A stretch of DNA of 64,000 bases from Prasinococcaceae sp. CCMP 1430 (GCA_013416795.1 RQSC01000032.1:719397-783396); one strand, 5' to 3'; shown: positions 1 through 10,849, counted from the stretch's first letter. Notes: generated by a model not told the origin, from the letters alone. Numbers and translations are program-made.

Positions 1-18
1 TTTTTTTTTTTTTTTTTT
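1..18. repeat. poly-T run at the window edge
   Basis: The first 18 bases are all T, followed at once by GC-rich sequence. It is a homopolymer tract upstream of the first gene. It may be a promoter-proximal T tract or simply the edge of a contig; the sequence alone cannot decide. Confidence 0.8.
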
Positions 19-122
19 GGCGGCGCGCGAGCGCGTGCGCGCGCACGCGTGCGCAGCGGCCACTCCGCGCGCCTGCGGCGGCGGCCGCGCCCCTGCGCCC
101 CCCCCCGGGCGGCGTGCCCGCC

Positions 123-1659
123 ATGGCGGACACGAAGAAGCAGGTGTGGGGCGACCTCGAAGATGACTCAGACTTCGACGACGAGTACGACATGCCGGAG
201 ACGCGCATCGAGGGCCCCGACGCGAACGGCATCAAGACCGTCAAGGTGCGCAGCGCAGCCGCCGGCAGCAAAACCTAAGTTGCTCGCCGGCCGCCGCCGC
301 CGCACTGCCACGCCCGGCGCGGGGCGCAGGGCGCGGCGCGCGACGTCCGCCGCGATCGAGACACTAGCGGGAGGGTGTCAGAGGGTTTCGCTCACAGGAG
401 CCGGCCGTCAGCGGCGGTCGGGGGGCGCCGCTGCGCCACCCACGCGGCGCGCTTGGTGCATTGCGCGATCGGGTGCTTTCCCGGCGAGTCCATTGCTTTT
501 TTCCCTTTTCGTGCACGGTTCTGCCTGCTGCAGGCGGGCGCACCCCCCTGAGGCGCAGAGGCGAAGAGCGCCAGCCCAAGGGTGGTGGAAGGGGCAATCG
601 ATGTGGCTCTGCTGCGTGGCCCGCTGTTTTGCCGAGCGCGCAGTTCGTGCGGCTGCCGCGTACGGAGCGGCCTGCGCGGCCGCTCCAGGGAACGCGGTGG
701 CGATCACTCTGGCCGCGGGCGCTCTGTGCTGGCACGAAGCGATGAGTGGGCGGGGCCGTGCGCCGCCCGGCGCTTCGCTCTGTCCGCCCTGCCTGTGCAT
801 GCACTGTGCGGCCTCTCGGAATGGCGCGTACCGCGCGCGGAAACCGCGAGGACGGTGCTCGGGCGATGTGGGGTGCTGACTCGCGAGCGCTGCGCGACCT
901 CCACAGGAGTTCATCTTCGACGAGGACTGGAACCCGCCGAGGAAGATCGTCAAGACGTCGCGCTTCAGGGTGAAGACGGAGACCGTCGCGAAGACCAAGT
1001 CGGAGGCTGTGGAGAGACGCAAAAACCTGAAGCCTTTCGGCGACGCGACGGGCGACCGCGGCAATGACGGCATCACCATGGCGTCGCGCGAGGACGTCAA
1101 CTTCGAGCGTGTGTCGAACCTCGACGCGTCGAATGAGGATAAGAAGGTGGAGGATCTGCAGGCGGCGCTTTTGAACAACGACAAGTCCAAGGTGGTGAGC
1201 AACCTGCGCGATATGCTGTACAAGAAGCGCATGGAGCGGCAGCTGCTGGCGGCTAAGGGTCTCATTGACGGCCCGGAGGCGCCGCCCGATGAGGACGCGC
1301 CTATGGCGCCGAAGAAGGGCAGCTACGTGCCGCCCTCGCTGCGCGGTGGGGCTGGTGGCGAGCCGGCTGGGGAGAGCATGTTTGACCGCCGCCGCGACGA
1401 CAACTCGCTGCGCGTCACCAACCTCAGCGAGGACACGCGCGAGCAGGACCTACAGGAGCTTTTCAGGCCTTTCGGCCCCGTCACGCGCGTGTACATCGCC
1501 TACGACCGCGACACCGGCCTCAGCCGCGGCTTCGGCTTCGTCAACTTCATGCACACGGAGGATGCCGAGCGCGCTATCGAGAGGCTCGACGGCCACGGGT
1601 ACGACAACCTTATCCTGCGCGTCGAGAAGGCCGCCCCGCGGCCGCCTATGGAGAAGTAA
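123..1659 (+). CDS. EIF3G: translation initiation factor eIF3 subunit G (zinc-knuckle region missing)
   Basis: Two exons, 123..245 and 907..1659, joined in phase 0 across a 661-bp intron (GTGCGC..CACAG). The start ATG sits in a GCCATGG context. The 291-residue product begins MADTKKQVWGDLEDDSD and has the YVPPSLRGG linker typical of eIF3g. A C-terminal RRM follows: RNP2-like LRVTNLSEDTREQDLQEL and RNP1-like RGFGFVNFM. eIF3g is the RNA-binding subunit of eIF3, which acts in cytoplasmic 40S scanning and reinitiation. Animal and plant eIF3g carry a CCHC zinc knuckle between the N-terminal part and the linker; this protein has no Cys there at all, only a charged stretch rich in D, N and K. Family assignment is firm from the RRM plus linker. 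Loss of the knuckle is seen directly but could hide a mis-called intron. Confidence 0.93.
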
Positions 1660-2684
1660 GCCACGCCTACCCATTTGTAGCACCCCCGCACCCCCGCGCG
1701 CGAATCGAATGCGTGCGAGCCCGCGGCGACGCCAAGCACAGCTGCACTGCACAGCACCGGGTAACTAACCGGTGACTAGTACTAGTACTAGCTAGAGAGA
1801 GACTCTAGAGAGAGGGACTAGAGTACCTCTAGCTAGGTGCCATAAGTGGCACACGCTGGCTCGGCGCACGCAGCAAAGACTCCATGGGCCGAACCGATCA
1901 TCATCAACGAGCATCCATCCGCGTGTGAGTAAAATGAAGGAGAAATGATGAGCGCGCAATGGAGTTGCATTTTTCCGAGCTCTGATGCATTGCGTCCTGA
2001 CCCTGCCTCCTGCCTGTGTGCCTATACTGTAATATTCCCTCCCCCATGCGTGTGTGTGTGTGTGTGCGTGCGTGTGTGTGTGTGTGTGTGTGTGTGCGTG
2101 TGTGCGTGCATGTGCGTGTGTCAGCACGTCAAAGGCAGTGGTCAGCCCGCCTGCTCTGCTGACGTCCGGGGGTTGCAGTCGACGCCACGCGGCGTGTGTC
2201 ATCAATGGGACACATGTGTGTGGGGCGTCTGCGAAGGGTTCCGGAGGTTCGGCATGTGTACATGTGCGTGTGGCGTGGAGGGCGCGCGCCGTCCAGTGCC
2301 CGCACGCGGCCAGGCACGGAATCGGGGTGGTGGCACCGCAGCGGACCGTACACGCGCGCCAGGGGATGGACGTGGGCGCGTGCTCAGAAGTTTGCAGGTG
2401 CGCCGCAAAAAATTCTCGGATGCTACCTACAATGTGATCTGCACGCGCGCGCCCTCGTCCGCAGGCGAGCGGGGCCGTGGGGGCACGGGGCGCGGAGGGG
2501 GGAGGGCACTTGGCGCGCGCGACGGCACGCCCGGCCGCCTGCCCGGCCTGCGCCCGGTCCCCACTGCCCAGCAGCTCGGGCGGTTGCGATCAGTCGCCGC
2601 GCCGCTGGTGCCCGTCCAGGCGTGTGCCCCCCCCCCCCCCCCCCCCCCCGCCTGCGTGCGCGCATTTTTTTTTTCGCCACAAGG
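1660..2684. other. intergenic segment with simple repeats (eIF3g 3' end, next promoter)
   Basis: No gene is supported in these roughly 1 kb. The segment holds a CTAG/AGAG-rich tract (about 1776-1830), a long GT microsatellite, a 23-base poly-C (2627-2649) and a T10 run (2665-2674) that ends 10 bases before the next start codon. Open frames crossing it are low-complexity V/C/H translations of the repeats and are not taken as genes. Confidence 0.7.
2048..2120. repeat. (GT)n microsatellite, interrupted by GC steps
   Basis: About 73 bases of almost pure alternating GT/GC dinucleotides, of the kind able to adopt Z-DNA. It lies between the eIF3g 3' end and the promoter of the following secreted-protein gene, on the + strand as GT. 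Confidence 0.95.
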
Positions 2685-3973
2685 ATGCGGCTCGCGATGC
2701 TCGTGGCCGCCGCGGCGGCCGTCGCCGCGGCGGCACCACTGGCGCGCGCTGACCACGAGGAGGGGCACGAGCCGCTTGCCCCGGCGCCCGTGGATGAGGG
2801 TGTTCACGATCACTCCTCGCACGACCATGGCACCGGGGTCCAGTTCGAAGACGGCTCCTGGATGGTACGTGCGGCCGGAGCACGCGCGACCCCTTTTTTG
2901 CGAGATAGGTGTGGATTGGTGTGAGAGCGTGCTCGGGCATCGGAAAGCCGGCGCTGCCTCCGCGCGCGCCATCGGCAGCACACGATCCGACTGGCGCGGG
3001 TGGGCGTATCTCGCTCGACCCCGTTGCCTGAGGGGCGGGCGGGCGTGTTGCGCCACGCTGGGTACCCAGCCAGGTCACCTGCAGGACACGCCCGCAGCTC
3101 AGGCAGCTGTCCTGGCGACACGACATTGTGCATGTGTTTAGTGATCGCGTGCGCGCGCGCGCGCGCTAGCCTTTGGCGACTTAGCACCTGACCATCCCAC
3201 CTCTGTGCGCGACATGCGCTCGATCGCAGGTCCCATGCGCGTGCATTGCCATTGACAAGGGTTGGGCGCTGAACTGCTCGCATGCCGGCGAAACGGTAGG
3301 ACTCGCGCGCGCGACGCTCGTCTCGCCGTCGTGCTGGCCACTTCCGGACGTGTCGAAGGGCGCCGTGACGCTGTGCCTGGATGCCTTCCACATCATGCAG
3401 TCGCACCAGCAAGCGTGTCCACACGATAGCCTGGACACCCTCATCAAGAAGGAGATGCACGCCTACGAGCACCTTTACCAAAATTGCTGGAACCCGCCAC
3501 CCTTCTATGAGGGCGCTCCGGGATGCCCTCCAAAGCCCGCCGATTGCTCGCAGGCAGATGCATTGGGCCGCGAGCTGAGGGAGCTGAACTGCACGACCAA
3601 GGAGCAGTGCGCGTCCTCGACCGAGTGCGGCGAGGTCTGGCAGGCGCTGCACGCGGCATACTTCCTCTGCGACAGTCGCGACCTCCCCGTGGCGGCCAAG
3701 CACGACTACCACGACTTTCAGCACGAGTGCCACGACGAGTGGAAGTGCAATGCCGTCGACGTCGACATCGGCTTTGTCGATGACTGTCATGGTTTCGGTG
3801 AGAGCTCAGGCCACGTCCTCTCAACAAACCACACGTCGTGCCCGAAGTGCCCTGAGGTCGAGGAGTCGTCGTGCATCCCAGGAGACTTCAACGGCGACGG
3901 CGTGGTCGACATAGACGACCTGGTGGGCCTCACGGCCTACGTGTCCAACGGTGGCTCGTCCACGCCCCCGTGA
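2685..3973 (+). CDS. secreted Cys/His-rich protein with dockerin-like C-terminal repeat
   Basis: Two exons, 2685..2864 and 3230..3973, phase 0; the donor is GTACGT and the acceptor GATCGCAG. The 307-residue product starts with a signal peptide (MRLAMLVAAAAAVAAAAPLARA) and then a His-rich patch, DHSSHDHG. The body contains two related units of about 38 residues, near positions 104-141 and 185-223. Each has the pattern AxH..C....L....H....H/QxxC, for example HAYEHLYQNC and HDFQHECHDEWKC. Near residue 280 is GDFNGDGVVDIDDL, a half dockerin/EF-hand calcium loop. Known dockerins bind cohesin domains; metal binding by the His/Cys units is inference. Function is unknown. The signal peptide, Cys pairing and absence of a membrane segment point to secretion or cell-surface attachment. 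It is convergent with the PPR-like gene downstream. Confidence 0.8.
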
Positions 3974-4284
3974 TTACCGAGGACGCTGGTGTGTCATGCA
4001 TCGGCCCAGCTCGTCGACGCCACTTGGCTGAAACCACTGCTCATTTCAGACGCGAGCAGGGGGGGGCTGCCTTGGCCTCCGGGCACGCTGATGCATGCGA
4101 CGTCGGCAATGCCGCTGCAGAGAGAAAGGAGTGGCGCGCTGAAGAAGAGAGGGGGGGCGGTGCTCTGGGCACCGACGCCGCACAGCTGCCTGACGCTACC
4201 ACACGACGTCGCGCTCCACAGTCGACGCAACTACTGCGGTATCGTAGTAGTAGGTCCGTTTGTGTTTTCAAGAGTTCTACTTTA

Positions 4285-5602
4285 TTACTTGCCTCCTGCG
4301 GTTCGAGCCGCTTCGCCAGCGGCGCCAACCTCACGTGCAAGCCGCCTACCTGCGTCGATGGAGTCCCTAGCTCGCTGCGACAGCCTTCGCCGCAGCCGCG
4401 CCCCGCCCCTGTCGTACTCACGCAACCACGTAGCCTCAGCCAGGTGCCACTCACCTCCGCGCATGTGGTGGGCTGCGAGGGCCTCGAAGACACCAACGAC
4501 GCGCCGCACCCGCAACTCCACCGCCTCGAGGTATAGCTCGCACGCAGCACGAGGTGCGTCAGCGCCGCGCACGAGAATCTCGAACGTCGCCGCGTTCGGC
4601 CGCAGCCCGAGTAGCGTCATGTCCTCAAGGAGATCGGCAGCACGCTCCCCCTCGCCGAGTCGCACAAATGCCTCCGCCAGCGCGTTGAATTGCGCCGTCG
4701 TTGGGTCCTCGGCATCGAGCGCGTCGAGCGCCTCGACGAGTGTCGGCGCGCGCGTGGCCGCAGCAGGGAAGGCAGCGGCGGCTTTCGCACCGCCCAACAG
4801 GCCGAGCTGCCCGCGGCTTCTCTGTCTCAATCGCAAGCGTGCCCATTCTGATGCCAGTGCCGCTGCGGTACACGTGCCCTCTGCCCCCACGCTACGGCTC
4901 ACGCCACCGAGCGTGGCGTCCAGCGAGTCCATCGCACCGCGTGGCAGCACCGACTCTAGCCCGGCTCGCCCTACTCGTCTGCCCGACCCGCTGCCATCTT
5001 TAGCTGCAAGTGCATGCACGAGCAAGGCGTGTGGCGTTGCGCAGGACGCTGCTCATGTCAACAATCAGCGTGCATGCGCGCGTGCACTCGTGCATGCGCG
5101 CGTGCACGCCAACGCAAGCGCGCGACGGCATACCTCCCGCAGCGTCCGCGCGCTGCTGCAATGCAATCGACGCAGCCATCGCCCGCAGGCATGCCTTGCC
5201 CCGCGCAGGCGCCACTGCTCGCAGCGTCTGAGCAGCTGCGCTCACATCTGCGGCCATGGCATGTGCAGTTAGCATAGCGGCGAGCGCCTTGCAGGTCGGT
5301 GCTGTACGCGTGCCGACCATATAGGTGCGCAGCTGTGAGGCGCCGTCGCTACCGCTGCGGCTGCCGGGCTCGATGAGCAGAGCGATGCGCTCGAGCGTGT
5401 CGCGGCGCGCGGGCGGCGCCCCCGACTTGAGCGCGTCCGCCAGCGCCGCCAGCGCCCCTGTCAGGTCACGCGCGCCCACGGCGGCGCGCAGCACCACCTC
5501 CAGCCGAGTGGGCGTGCCGGCCGGTGCCGCCGCTGCTGCGGCAGCGGCCGCTCGCGCCGTCGCCACCATCTTGCCCGACAGCACACGCGCGAGCAGGCGC
5601 AT
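4285..5602 (-). CDS. pentatricopeptide-repeat-like organellar protein
   Basis: Two exons on the minus strand, 5602..5134 and 5003..4285. They are joined in phase 1 over a 130-bp intron (GTATGC..TTGCAG) that contains repeated GCATGCGCGCGTGCA blocks. The product has 395 residues. It begins MRLLARVLSGKMVATARA, an Arg/Ala-rich leader typical of mitochondrial or plastid import. It is alanine-rich and helical throughout. One clear PPR-like helix pair is visible: TAQFNALAEAFVRLGEGERA, then ADLLEDMTLLGLRPNAATFE. PPR proteins bind organellar RNA and act in its editing, cleavage or translation. With only one good repeat, assignment to a subclass is not possible. It is head-to-head with ELP4, with 246 bp between start codons. 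Confidence 0.75.
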
Positions 5603-5848
5603 CTTTCCCCCCACCCAAGTCAAACCCACCCCGACCCTCTCGCTCCTCCCCAACGACACCGGGCACGCGCGCGGGGGGAGGCGGATGGGGAGACGAGAGG
5701 GGTGTGCCTGCTGCGGCTGCGGCCGCAGCCGCGCTGCGCGCGCACCATGTGAAACGCACCTGCATCCACTCACAGAGGTTGGCATGCCCCAGCGTCTCGC
5801 GGGCGGCACAGAGCGCACGCGGCGCGGCCCGGGGCGCGCGCGGCAGGC
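5603..5848. promoter_or_regulatory. bidirectional promoter segment, PPR-like gene / ELP4
   Basis: The 246 bp between two divergent start codons must hold both promoters. The PPR side is C-rich (CTTTCCCCCCACCC next to the ATG). No TATA box is visible on either side. Confidence 0.6.
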
Positions 5849-7298
5849 ATGTCCACGTTCGTGCGGCGCACGGGCGCGGGCAGGACCGTGCCTGCCAGAG
5901 CGCCCGCCACTGCAGACGACGGCGGTGAGGTGACAGCGACGGCGGCGGCGGCGGCGAGCGGCCTCGCCAGCGGCAGCGCACACGGCGACCAAGGGGGCGC
6001 CGGCGGCAGCGTCTGCCGCGCCGCCACGCCGGCAGCTGCCAGCGTTCACGCCACCCCCACGCGGCACGCGAGCAGGTCCAGCGGGTCACTCAGTCGTATC
6101 GACGGGCCTGCGCTCGCTGGACGCGCTGTTTGGCGGCGGTGCGCCGCTCGGCACGCTCACGCTGCTGCTCGAGGACTCATTCACCACAGTGGCGCACGAC
6201 ACACTGCTGAGGCACTTCTGCGCCGAGGGCGTCGCGTGCGGCCACGAGCTGCTCGTAGCCACGGCCGACTCAGATACGCTCGATGCCACGCTAAGTTCGG
6301 TGCCGGCGGAGGCCGAGGAGAGCGCAGGCCGGGAGGCCAACGCCGAGGGTGGAGGCGGTAGGGACAGCGCGGCTGCGCGCGGTGGCAGAGATACAGGCGG
6401 CGGCGCGGAGGGCGACGGGCTCAAGGTCGCCTTCCAGTACCGTCGCTACATTAACAAGCAGAGCAAGCTCAAGCAGGTAGCTGCGTCGCGCGAGGAGGCC
6501 GAGGCGATGCGCGTGGCACGGCGCGGCGGCGTCTCGAGCAGCGGCCCTGGCGCTCGCCGCCCTGGCCAGACACAACCTCAGCGCTCCCATAGGTTCGACC
6601 TCCTCGCGCCGCTCACACGCGCTCGACTCGAGCAGCGGCTGGCCGAGACGGGAGGAAAGCTCGTTGGCATCGCTGGCGACGCCGCGGGGCTGATGACTGC
6701 TGCGCGTGAGCCGGTGGCTGCAGGGACCGTGCGGCGTGTGGTGGTGCGCTCACTGAGCGACTTCGTCGCGCTCAGAGGCGGCGGCCGTGGGGGCGACGGG
6801 GGCATTGGCGCCCCGGACACAGACAGCACGGAGGGTTTGCATGCGCGCACGATTGAGCTCGTTGGTGCCCTGCGCCGCCTCAAGGCCGCCGTGGCGCCGC
6901 GCTGCGCTCCAGGAAGCTTCACGCCTACCACTGGGCCCACTTCTGTGGCCATCGTGAGCGTGGCACCAGCGCTCGTGCCTCCCGATGCGCTCTCCCGCAT
7001 GATCGCGCTGGCCGACGGCGTGGTTGCGCTCGACCAGGTCTTTCAGCTCTACCCGACGGCCGCGCAGCAGGCTCAGGTGCACGAGGGTGCCAAGGCTAGC
7101 TGCGTCCTCCGCGTGCTTCGGCGTCCCCTCACACAGACGCTCGAAGCGCACGCGCCGGGCACGCAGCACCTGCTGCGCATCGGGCGGCACCGAGCAGTGC
7201 TTGAAGTTGTGCAGCAGCCGCCAGAAGAGGGCACCGACCGGCCCACAGCACAGGCACAGGGCAGACAGAGGCCCGCCAAGGACGGCACAGCGTGGTGA
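5849..7298 (+). CDS. ELP4: Elongator complex protein 4
   Basis: Exons 5849..5924 and 6076..7298, joined in phase 1 over a 151-bp intron (GTGAGG..GAGCAG); product 432 residues. The N-terminus MSTFVRRTG is short and variable, as usual. The core starts at VSTGLRSLDALFGGGAPLGT and runs into LLLEDSFTTVAHDTLLRHFC, the RecA-like signature of the Elp4 (PAXNEB) family. GHELLVATADS and FQYRRY follow, and a C-terminal half contains VAIVSVAPALVPPD. Elp4 forms the Elp4-Elp5-Elp6 hexamer of Elongator, which modifies wobble uridines of tRNA. The family lacks a strict Walker A lysine, which agrees with this sequence. A Gly/Ala-rich insertion of about 40 residues interrupts the first domain. The gene is convergent with the SLC35F-like gene. 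Confidence 0.9.
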
Positions 7299-7452
7299 AC
7301 GACGCGTAATAAGAACGACTAGTACTCCTGTGCCACAGCAGGCGCGCGCGCGTGGGAAGGTACAGTATTAGTAGAAAATTACAACTGCGTCCAGCCAGCT
7401 GAGGAAGCCCTTGGGCGGCGCTCGCCGTCGACGGAGTCGCCCGCGCGGACGA

Positions 7453-8862
7453 TCAGTGCAGATCGGTGGCGACCGCGTTCTCGCGCGGGCCTGCGTCTGA
7501 GGCCGGCACCGCACGCGCGTCGCCCTTCTCCGGGTCACTGGCCAGGTTGATTGCCGTGAAGGACGCGGTGATGAGCAACGCACCAAGCAGCAGGTCAGTA
7601 CTGGGCGCGACGTGCTCGAACAACGCCGCTGCGACCATGGCGAAGGGAATCTGGATGGACAGACCGATGGTCGCCACCGTGGGCGTTGTCAGCAGCACGG
7701 CCCACGCCCACAGGTAGTCAGACAGAACGTTGTCAACGAGACCCTTGCCCACCGTCCATCTGTACGCCGACGCCGACACCGACGCCAGCGATTGCTGGCC
7801 CGCGAGCACCTCTCCGGCGAGCCACGGCGCGAAGAGCACTGCATTGCAGACGCCCATGTAGCCGAAGAAGAGCATCATCGAGTGCTCGTTCGACTCGGGC
7901 AGCTTCACACGCAGCAGCAAAGTGTAGACAGCGTACGCGCACGCGGAGAGCAAGCAAAATAAGTCACCCAGGACGGTGTTTTTGCCGCCCTCTTTCTTGT
8001 CCGCTAAGCCTACAAGCACTGTCCCCAGCACGCAGAGCAGGACCGCGCCGAGCTTTGCGAACGTAAATCGCTCCTTCAGCACGACCACGCTCAGCAGGAA
8101 GGTGAGCACGCTCGACGCCGACGATAGCACCGTGTTGCTCGTCACCGAAGTGAGCTGCAGGGACCTGTTGAACAGAAACTGCGCGAAAAACCATACCGGT
8201 GCCACCAGCAGCGACAGCTTGGCCGTGCGTATGCGGTCGGGCGGCGCGCGCCCCCCTGCGACACGGTCATGCTGGCCCGCACTCCCGCTGCCGTCGCTGC
8301 CACCCCCGACAGCGGAGAGAATCGCCGCCGTCTCGGACATGTCCTCCTCTTCCGCGTTGACCAAGCCATATTGAGGCGTCTGCACCGTCCCGTTTACCGT
8401 CATCCTAGGCCGCGGAGTCTCCGTTGCGTCATCGAGGGCAGGTCGCCACCGCTGGGGGTCGCGGCGCGACTTCCAGTATGCAAGCAGCTCGAAGATAGGC
8501 ACGTACACCACGAACAGCGTGTTGCAGATGTACGTGAAGAGCAGCGGCCGCATGCCACTCTCAGTGCTCACGACGGCTTTGACGACGTACGACGCCGCCA
8601 CCCAGATCACCGCCACTGCAAACACCAATCCGAGACCCAGTGCCCATCCCTTGCGCCTCAGCACTGTGGCAGCTGCGTTGCGCAGGCCTGTGCTGGCGCC
8701 GGCGGCGGCGCCGTCGCACATGTCTGCCGCGCCGCTGCCCCCGCGCTCGCGCTCGCGCTCGCGCGTCGCCTCAGGCTTGACGACGCGGCGCGAAGCCGAG
8801 CGCGACGACGACGTCGACACGAGAGCCCCGCGATCGATGGCCCCGAGCTCCACCACTGGCAT
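7453..8862 (-). CDS. SLC35F5-like membrane transporter (drug/metabolite superfamily)
   Basis: A single exon with its start at the first ATG (MPVVELGAIDRG); 469 residues. An N-terminal polar stretch of about 60 residues contains an Arg/Glu run. About ten membrane segments follow, the first being GLGLVFAVAVIWVAASYVV. The diagnostic stretch is FLFNRSLQLTSVTSNTVLSS, then SSVLTFLLSVVVLKERFTFA and GTVLVGLADK, as in SLC35F5 and yeast YML018C. The second half has DVLSDYLWAWAVLLTTP-like and TIGLSIQIPFAMVA segments. The substrate of this subfamily is not firmly known; location is expected in the endomembrane system or vacuole. It is head-to-head with another drug/metabolite-superfamily transporter, SLC35A-like. 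Confidence 0.88.
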   Translation of the reverse strand: MPVVELGAIDRGALVSTSSSRSASRRVVKPEATRERERERGGSGAADMCDGAAAGASTGLRNAAATVLRRKGWALGLGLVFAVAVIWVAASYVVKAVVSTESGMRPLLFTYICNTLFVVYVPIFELLAYWKSRRDPQRWRPALDDATETPRPRMTVNGTVQTPQYGLVNAEEEDMSETAAILSAVGGGSDGSGSAGQHDRVAGGRAPPDRIRTAKLSLLVAPVWFFAQFLFNRSLQLTSVTSNTVLSSASSVLTFLLSVVVLKERFTFAKLGAVLLCVLGTVLVGLADKKEGGKNTVLGDLFCLLSACAYAVYTLLLRVKLPESNEHSMMLFFGYMGVCNAVLFAPWLAGEVLAGQQSLASVSASAYRWTVGKGLVDNVLSDYLWAWAVLLTTPTVATIGLSIQIPFAMVAAALFEHVAPSTDLLLGALLITASFTAINLASDPEKGDARAVPASDAGPRENAVATDLH

Positions 8863-9421
8863 GCCCCTGCTTCGCACCGGCGCCGGCGCCAGCGGGGCGG
8901 TCCGCTGTCAGACGGTTCGACTGCGGATGAAGTCGAAATCGAATTCAAAGGCCGCTTGAGGCGACGGCGCGAGGGCGGCACGAGCGGCGAGGCCGGGTGC
9001 GGCGCCCAGGGCGCGCACAGTGCCGCGGACGGCCCACCGCGCCCACGAGTGCGCCCGTCCGAAAGTCCAGCGCGGAGCGCCTCGGAAATGCGGCTCCGGC
9101 GAGGCCCGCCGCATGCGTTTTGAGCTGCGACAATGTGTATAGTCTCCCGTGGCCAATGATAACATAGAACATAATCTTGCATTGTTTTGCCGTCGCTCCC
9201 GCCACGCGCTCGCTTCAAACGCACGCGCAACAGCCGCGAGGTTCCTAACAGCCGGCGGCGCGCGCGCGTGCGCTCATACTGCGCGCGCGTGGCGGCGGCG
9301 GTGGCGGGCCGCGTCTTGGGGTGCGCGGGTTGGGCGCGGCGCGCGAGGCCACGCGCGGCCGCAGAAGAGGCTGGGTGGTTTGACGAAGGAGAGGGAAGCG
9401 GGACCTTGTGCTTTGCCATCG
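8863..9421. promoter_or_regulatory. bidirectional promoter segment between two transporters, with repeated 11-base motif
   Basis: A 559-bp divergent intergenic segment. An A/T-rich island at about 9125-9185 stands out from GC-rich flanks. It contains GTCTCCCGTGG at 9142-9152, directly followed by CCAATGATAACAT. The same 11-mer occurs exactly at 13975 and 63665. A CCAAT box therefore overlaps the downstream edge of the motif. Confidence 0.6.
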
Positions 9422-10849
9422 ATGGTGTGGGGGACTCGCGCGACAGTGGTCGGCGCGGCTGTCACGCTGATGTTGCTCAACTCGGCGTACTCGCTCGTAG
9501 TTCGCCTCAGCGAGCGGGCGGGCACGCCGCAAGGGGGTAGCTCGACGGGCGGGCGGTACCCATATGAACCCGCTTCGGTTGTGATGGCAGCAGAGGCCGC
9601 GAAGATGCTGCTCTCCGCGTTGATACTTTGGTGGGTGCACAGAGGGTGCGGCAGCAGTGACCGTGTGCCAGAGAGGCGCAGGAGCGCAGCAGCAGCGGGA
9701 GGCGACAGCGCGCTGGAGGGCGACGTGGAGGACTGTCGAGACCGGCGCAAGGAGAAGCACGAGGGACTGCTGACGACCCCAAATCAAGTGGCAGAGGGGG
9801 CGAGCGGCAAGCGTGGTGGCATCCCGTTGCTGGGAGCGTGCTGCGACGCGGCAGACGAGGATGACAGCGCGCCCTGTGATCCCAAGGAGAGAGCCCTCGC
9901 GCTCGACTTGCACACTCTGCTCCTGTTTGGAGCGCCTTCTTTACTGTATTTTGTGAACAACAATGTCGCCTTCTGGTGCCTGCACTTCTTGGACCCGGGG
10001 AGCTACGCCGTGCTCATTCAGCTCAAGGTGGCGACGACTGCCGTGGCGTTCCGAGCTGCATTCGGACGCACGCGCCCGATCGGAGCACGGCGATGGGCGG
10101 CGCTGCTGCTCCTGCTGCTTGGCTGTGCGGCGTCGCAACTTCGCACCTCAGTGCGCGAGACTCTCGCGCAGCCACTCATGGGCTACGTGCTGGTGCTCAC
10201 ACAGTGCACGATCTCCGCAGTCGCATCCATCTACACAGAGTGGTTGCTCAAGAGATCCTCGCAGAGCATTTACTTACAGAATCTTCAGATGTACGTGTAC
10301 GGCACTCTCTTCGGCTTGGCGGCGCTCGCGTCGAAAGGCCTCACACCCGTCGACCTCATTGAGGGTTGGAACGCGGCGGCATTCGTGTCTATGGGCCTCC
10401 TTGCATTTTCGGGACTAACTGTATCGGCAATCATGAAGTATGGTAAGAAGCGCGTGAGAGCGCGCGCGACGGGAGGCACGCTCGGGCGCTGGCGCCATCG
10501 CTAACTCCTCCCAATCCATCCACCCCACCCAACTACAGCAGACAACCTCGTGAAAGTGTTCGCCACAGCTGGCTCCATGTTCTTGACATCGGGTCTGTCA
10601 GCCCTCATGTTCAGCACACCAGTGTACGCGACGCAGCTGGCGGGCATCGTAGTGGCAAGCGTGGCGCTATACATATACGCGTCGTCGCCCACGCCGACGA
10701 ACGTCGCCCCGACTACGGACCTGCGCACTACCTCGCACCAACCCCTTGCAATAGACGCGGAAGTTCACGCGGAGTGTAGAGCCCAGGACAAGGTCAGTGC
10801 CCTGACCTTATCACACCTATCGGTTTCTGCACGGCGCATGGGGGCGTAA
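9422..10849 (+). CDS. nucleotide-sugar transporter, SLC35A (UDP-galactose/CMP-sialate) family
   Basis: Exons 9422..10442 and 10539..10849, joined in phase 1 over a 96-bp intron; product 443 residues. The start is the first ATG of the reading frame that gives a membrane segment, MVWGTRATVVGAAVTLMLLN. Family signatures are FVNNNVAFWCLHFLDPGSYA, VLIQLKVATTAVAFR, IYTEWLLKRSSQSIYLQNLQ, and IMKYADNLVKVFATAGSMF, which spans the splice junction. The large polar loop (residues about 80-160) is longer than usual. SLC35A proteins exchange nucleotide sugars for nucleoside monophosphates across Golgi membranes. Which sugar is carried cannot be read from sequence. A short perfect hairpin (AGGTCAG/CTGACCT near 10793-10809) lies in the 3' part of the CDS. 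It is convergent with CPSF3. Confidence 0.9.

Noticed and set aside
1945-3141. 398-residue frame through the GT microsatellite
   Set aside because: It is a translation of (GT)n and GC-rich DNA and overlaps the well-supported first exon and intron of the secreted-protein gene in another frame.
5080-5115. GCATGCGCGCGTGCA repeats as a CRISPR or transposon end
   Set aside because: They lie wholly within the intron of the PPR-like gene and form a short local purine-pyrimidine repeat without spacers or target duplications.
10793-10809. Hairpin AGGTCAG/CTGACCT as a terminator
   Set aside because: It lies inside the 3' coding part of the SLC35A-like gene, and intrinsic terminators are not used by eukaryotic RNA polymerase II.
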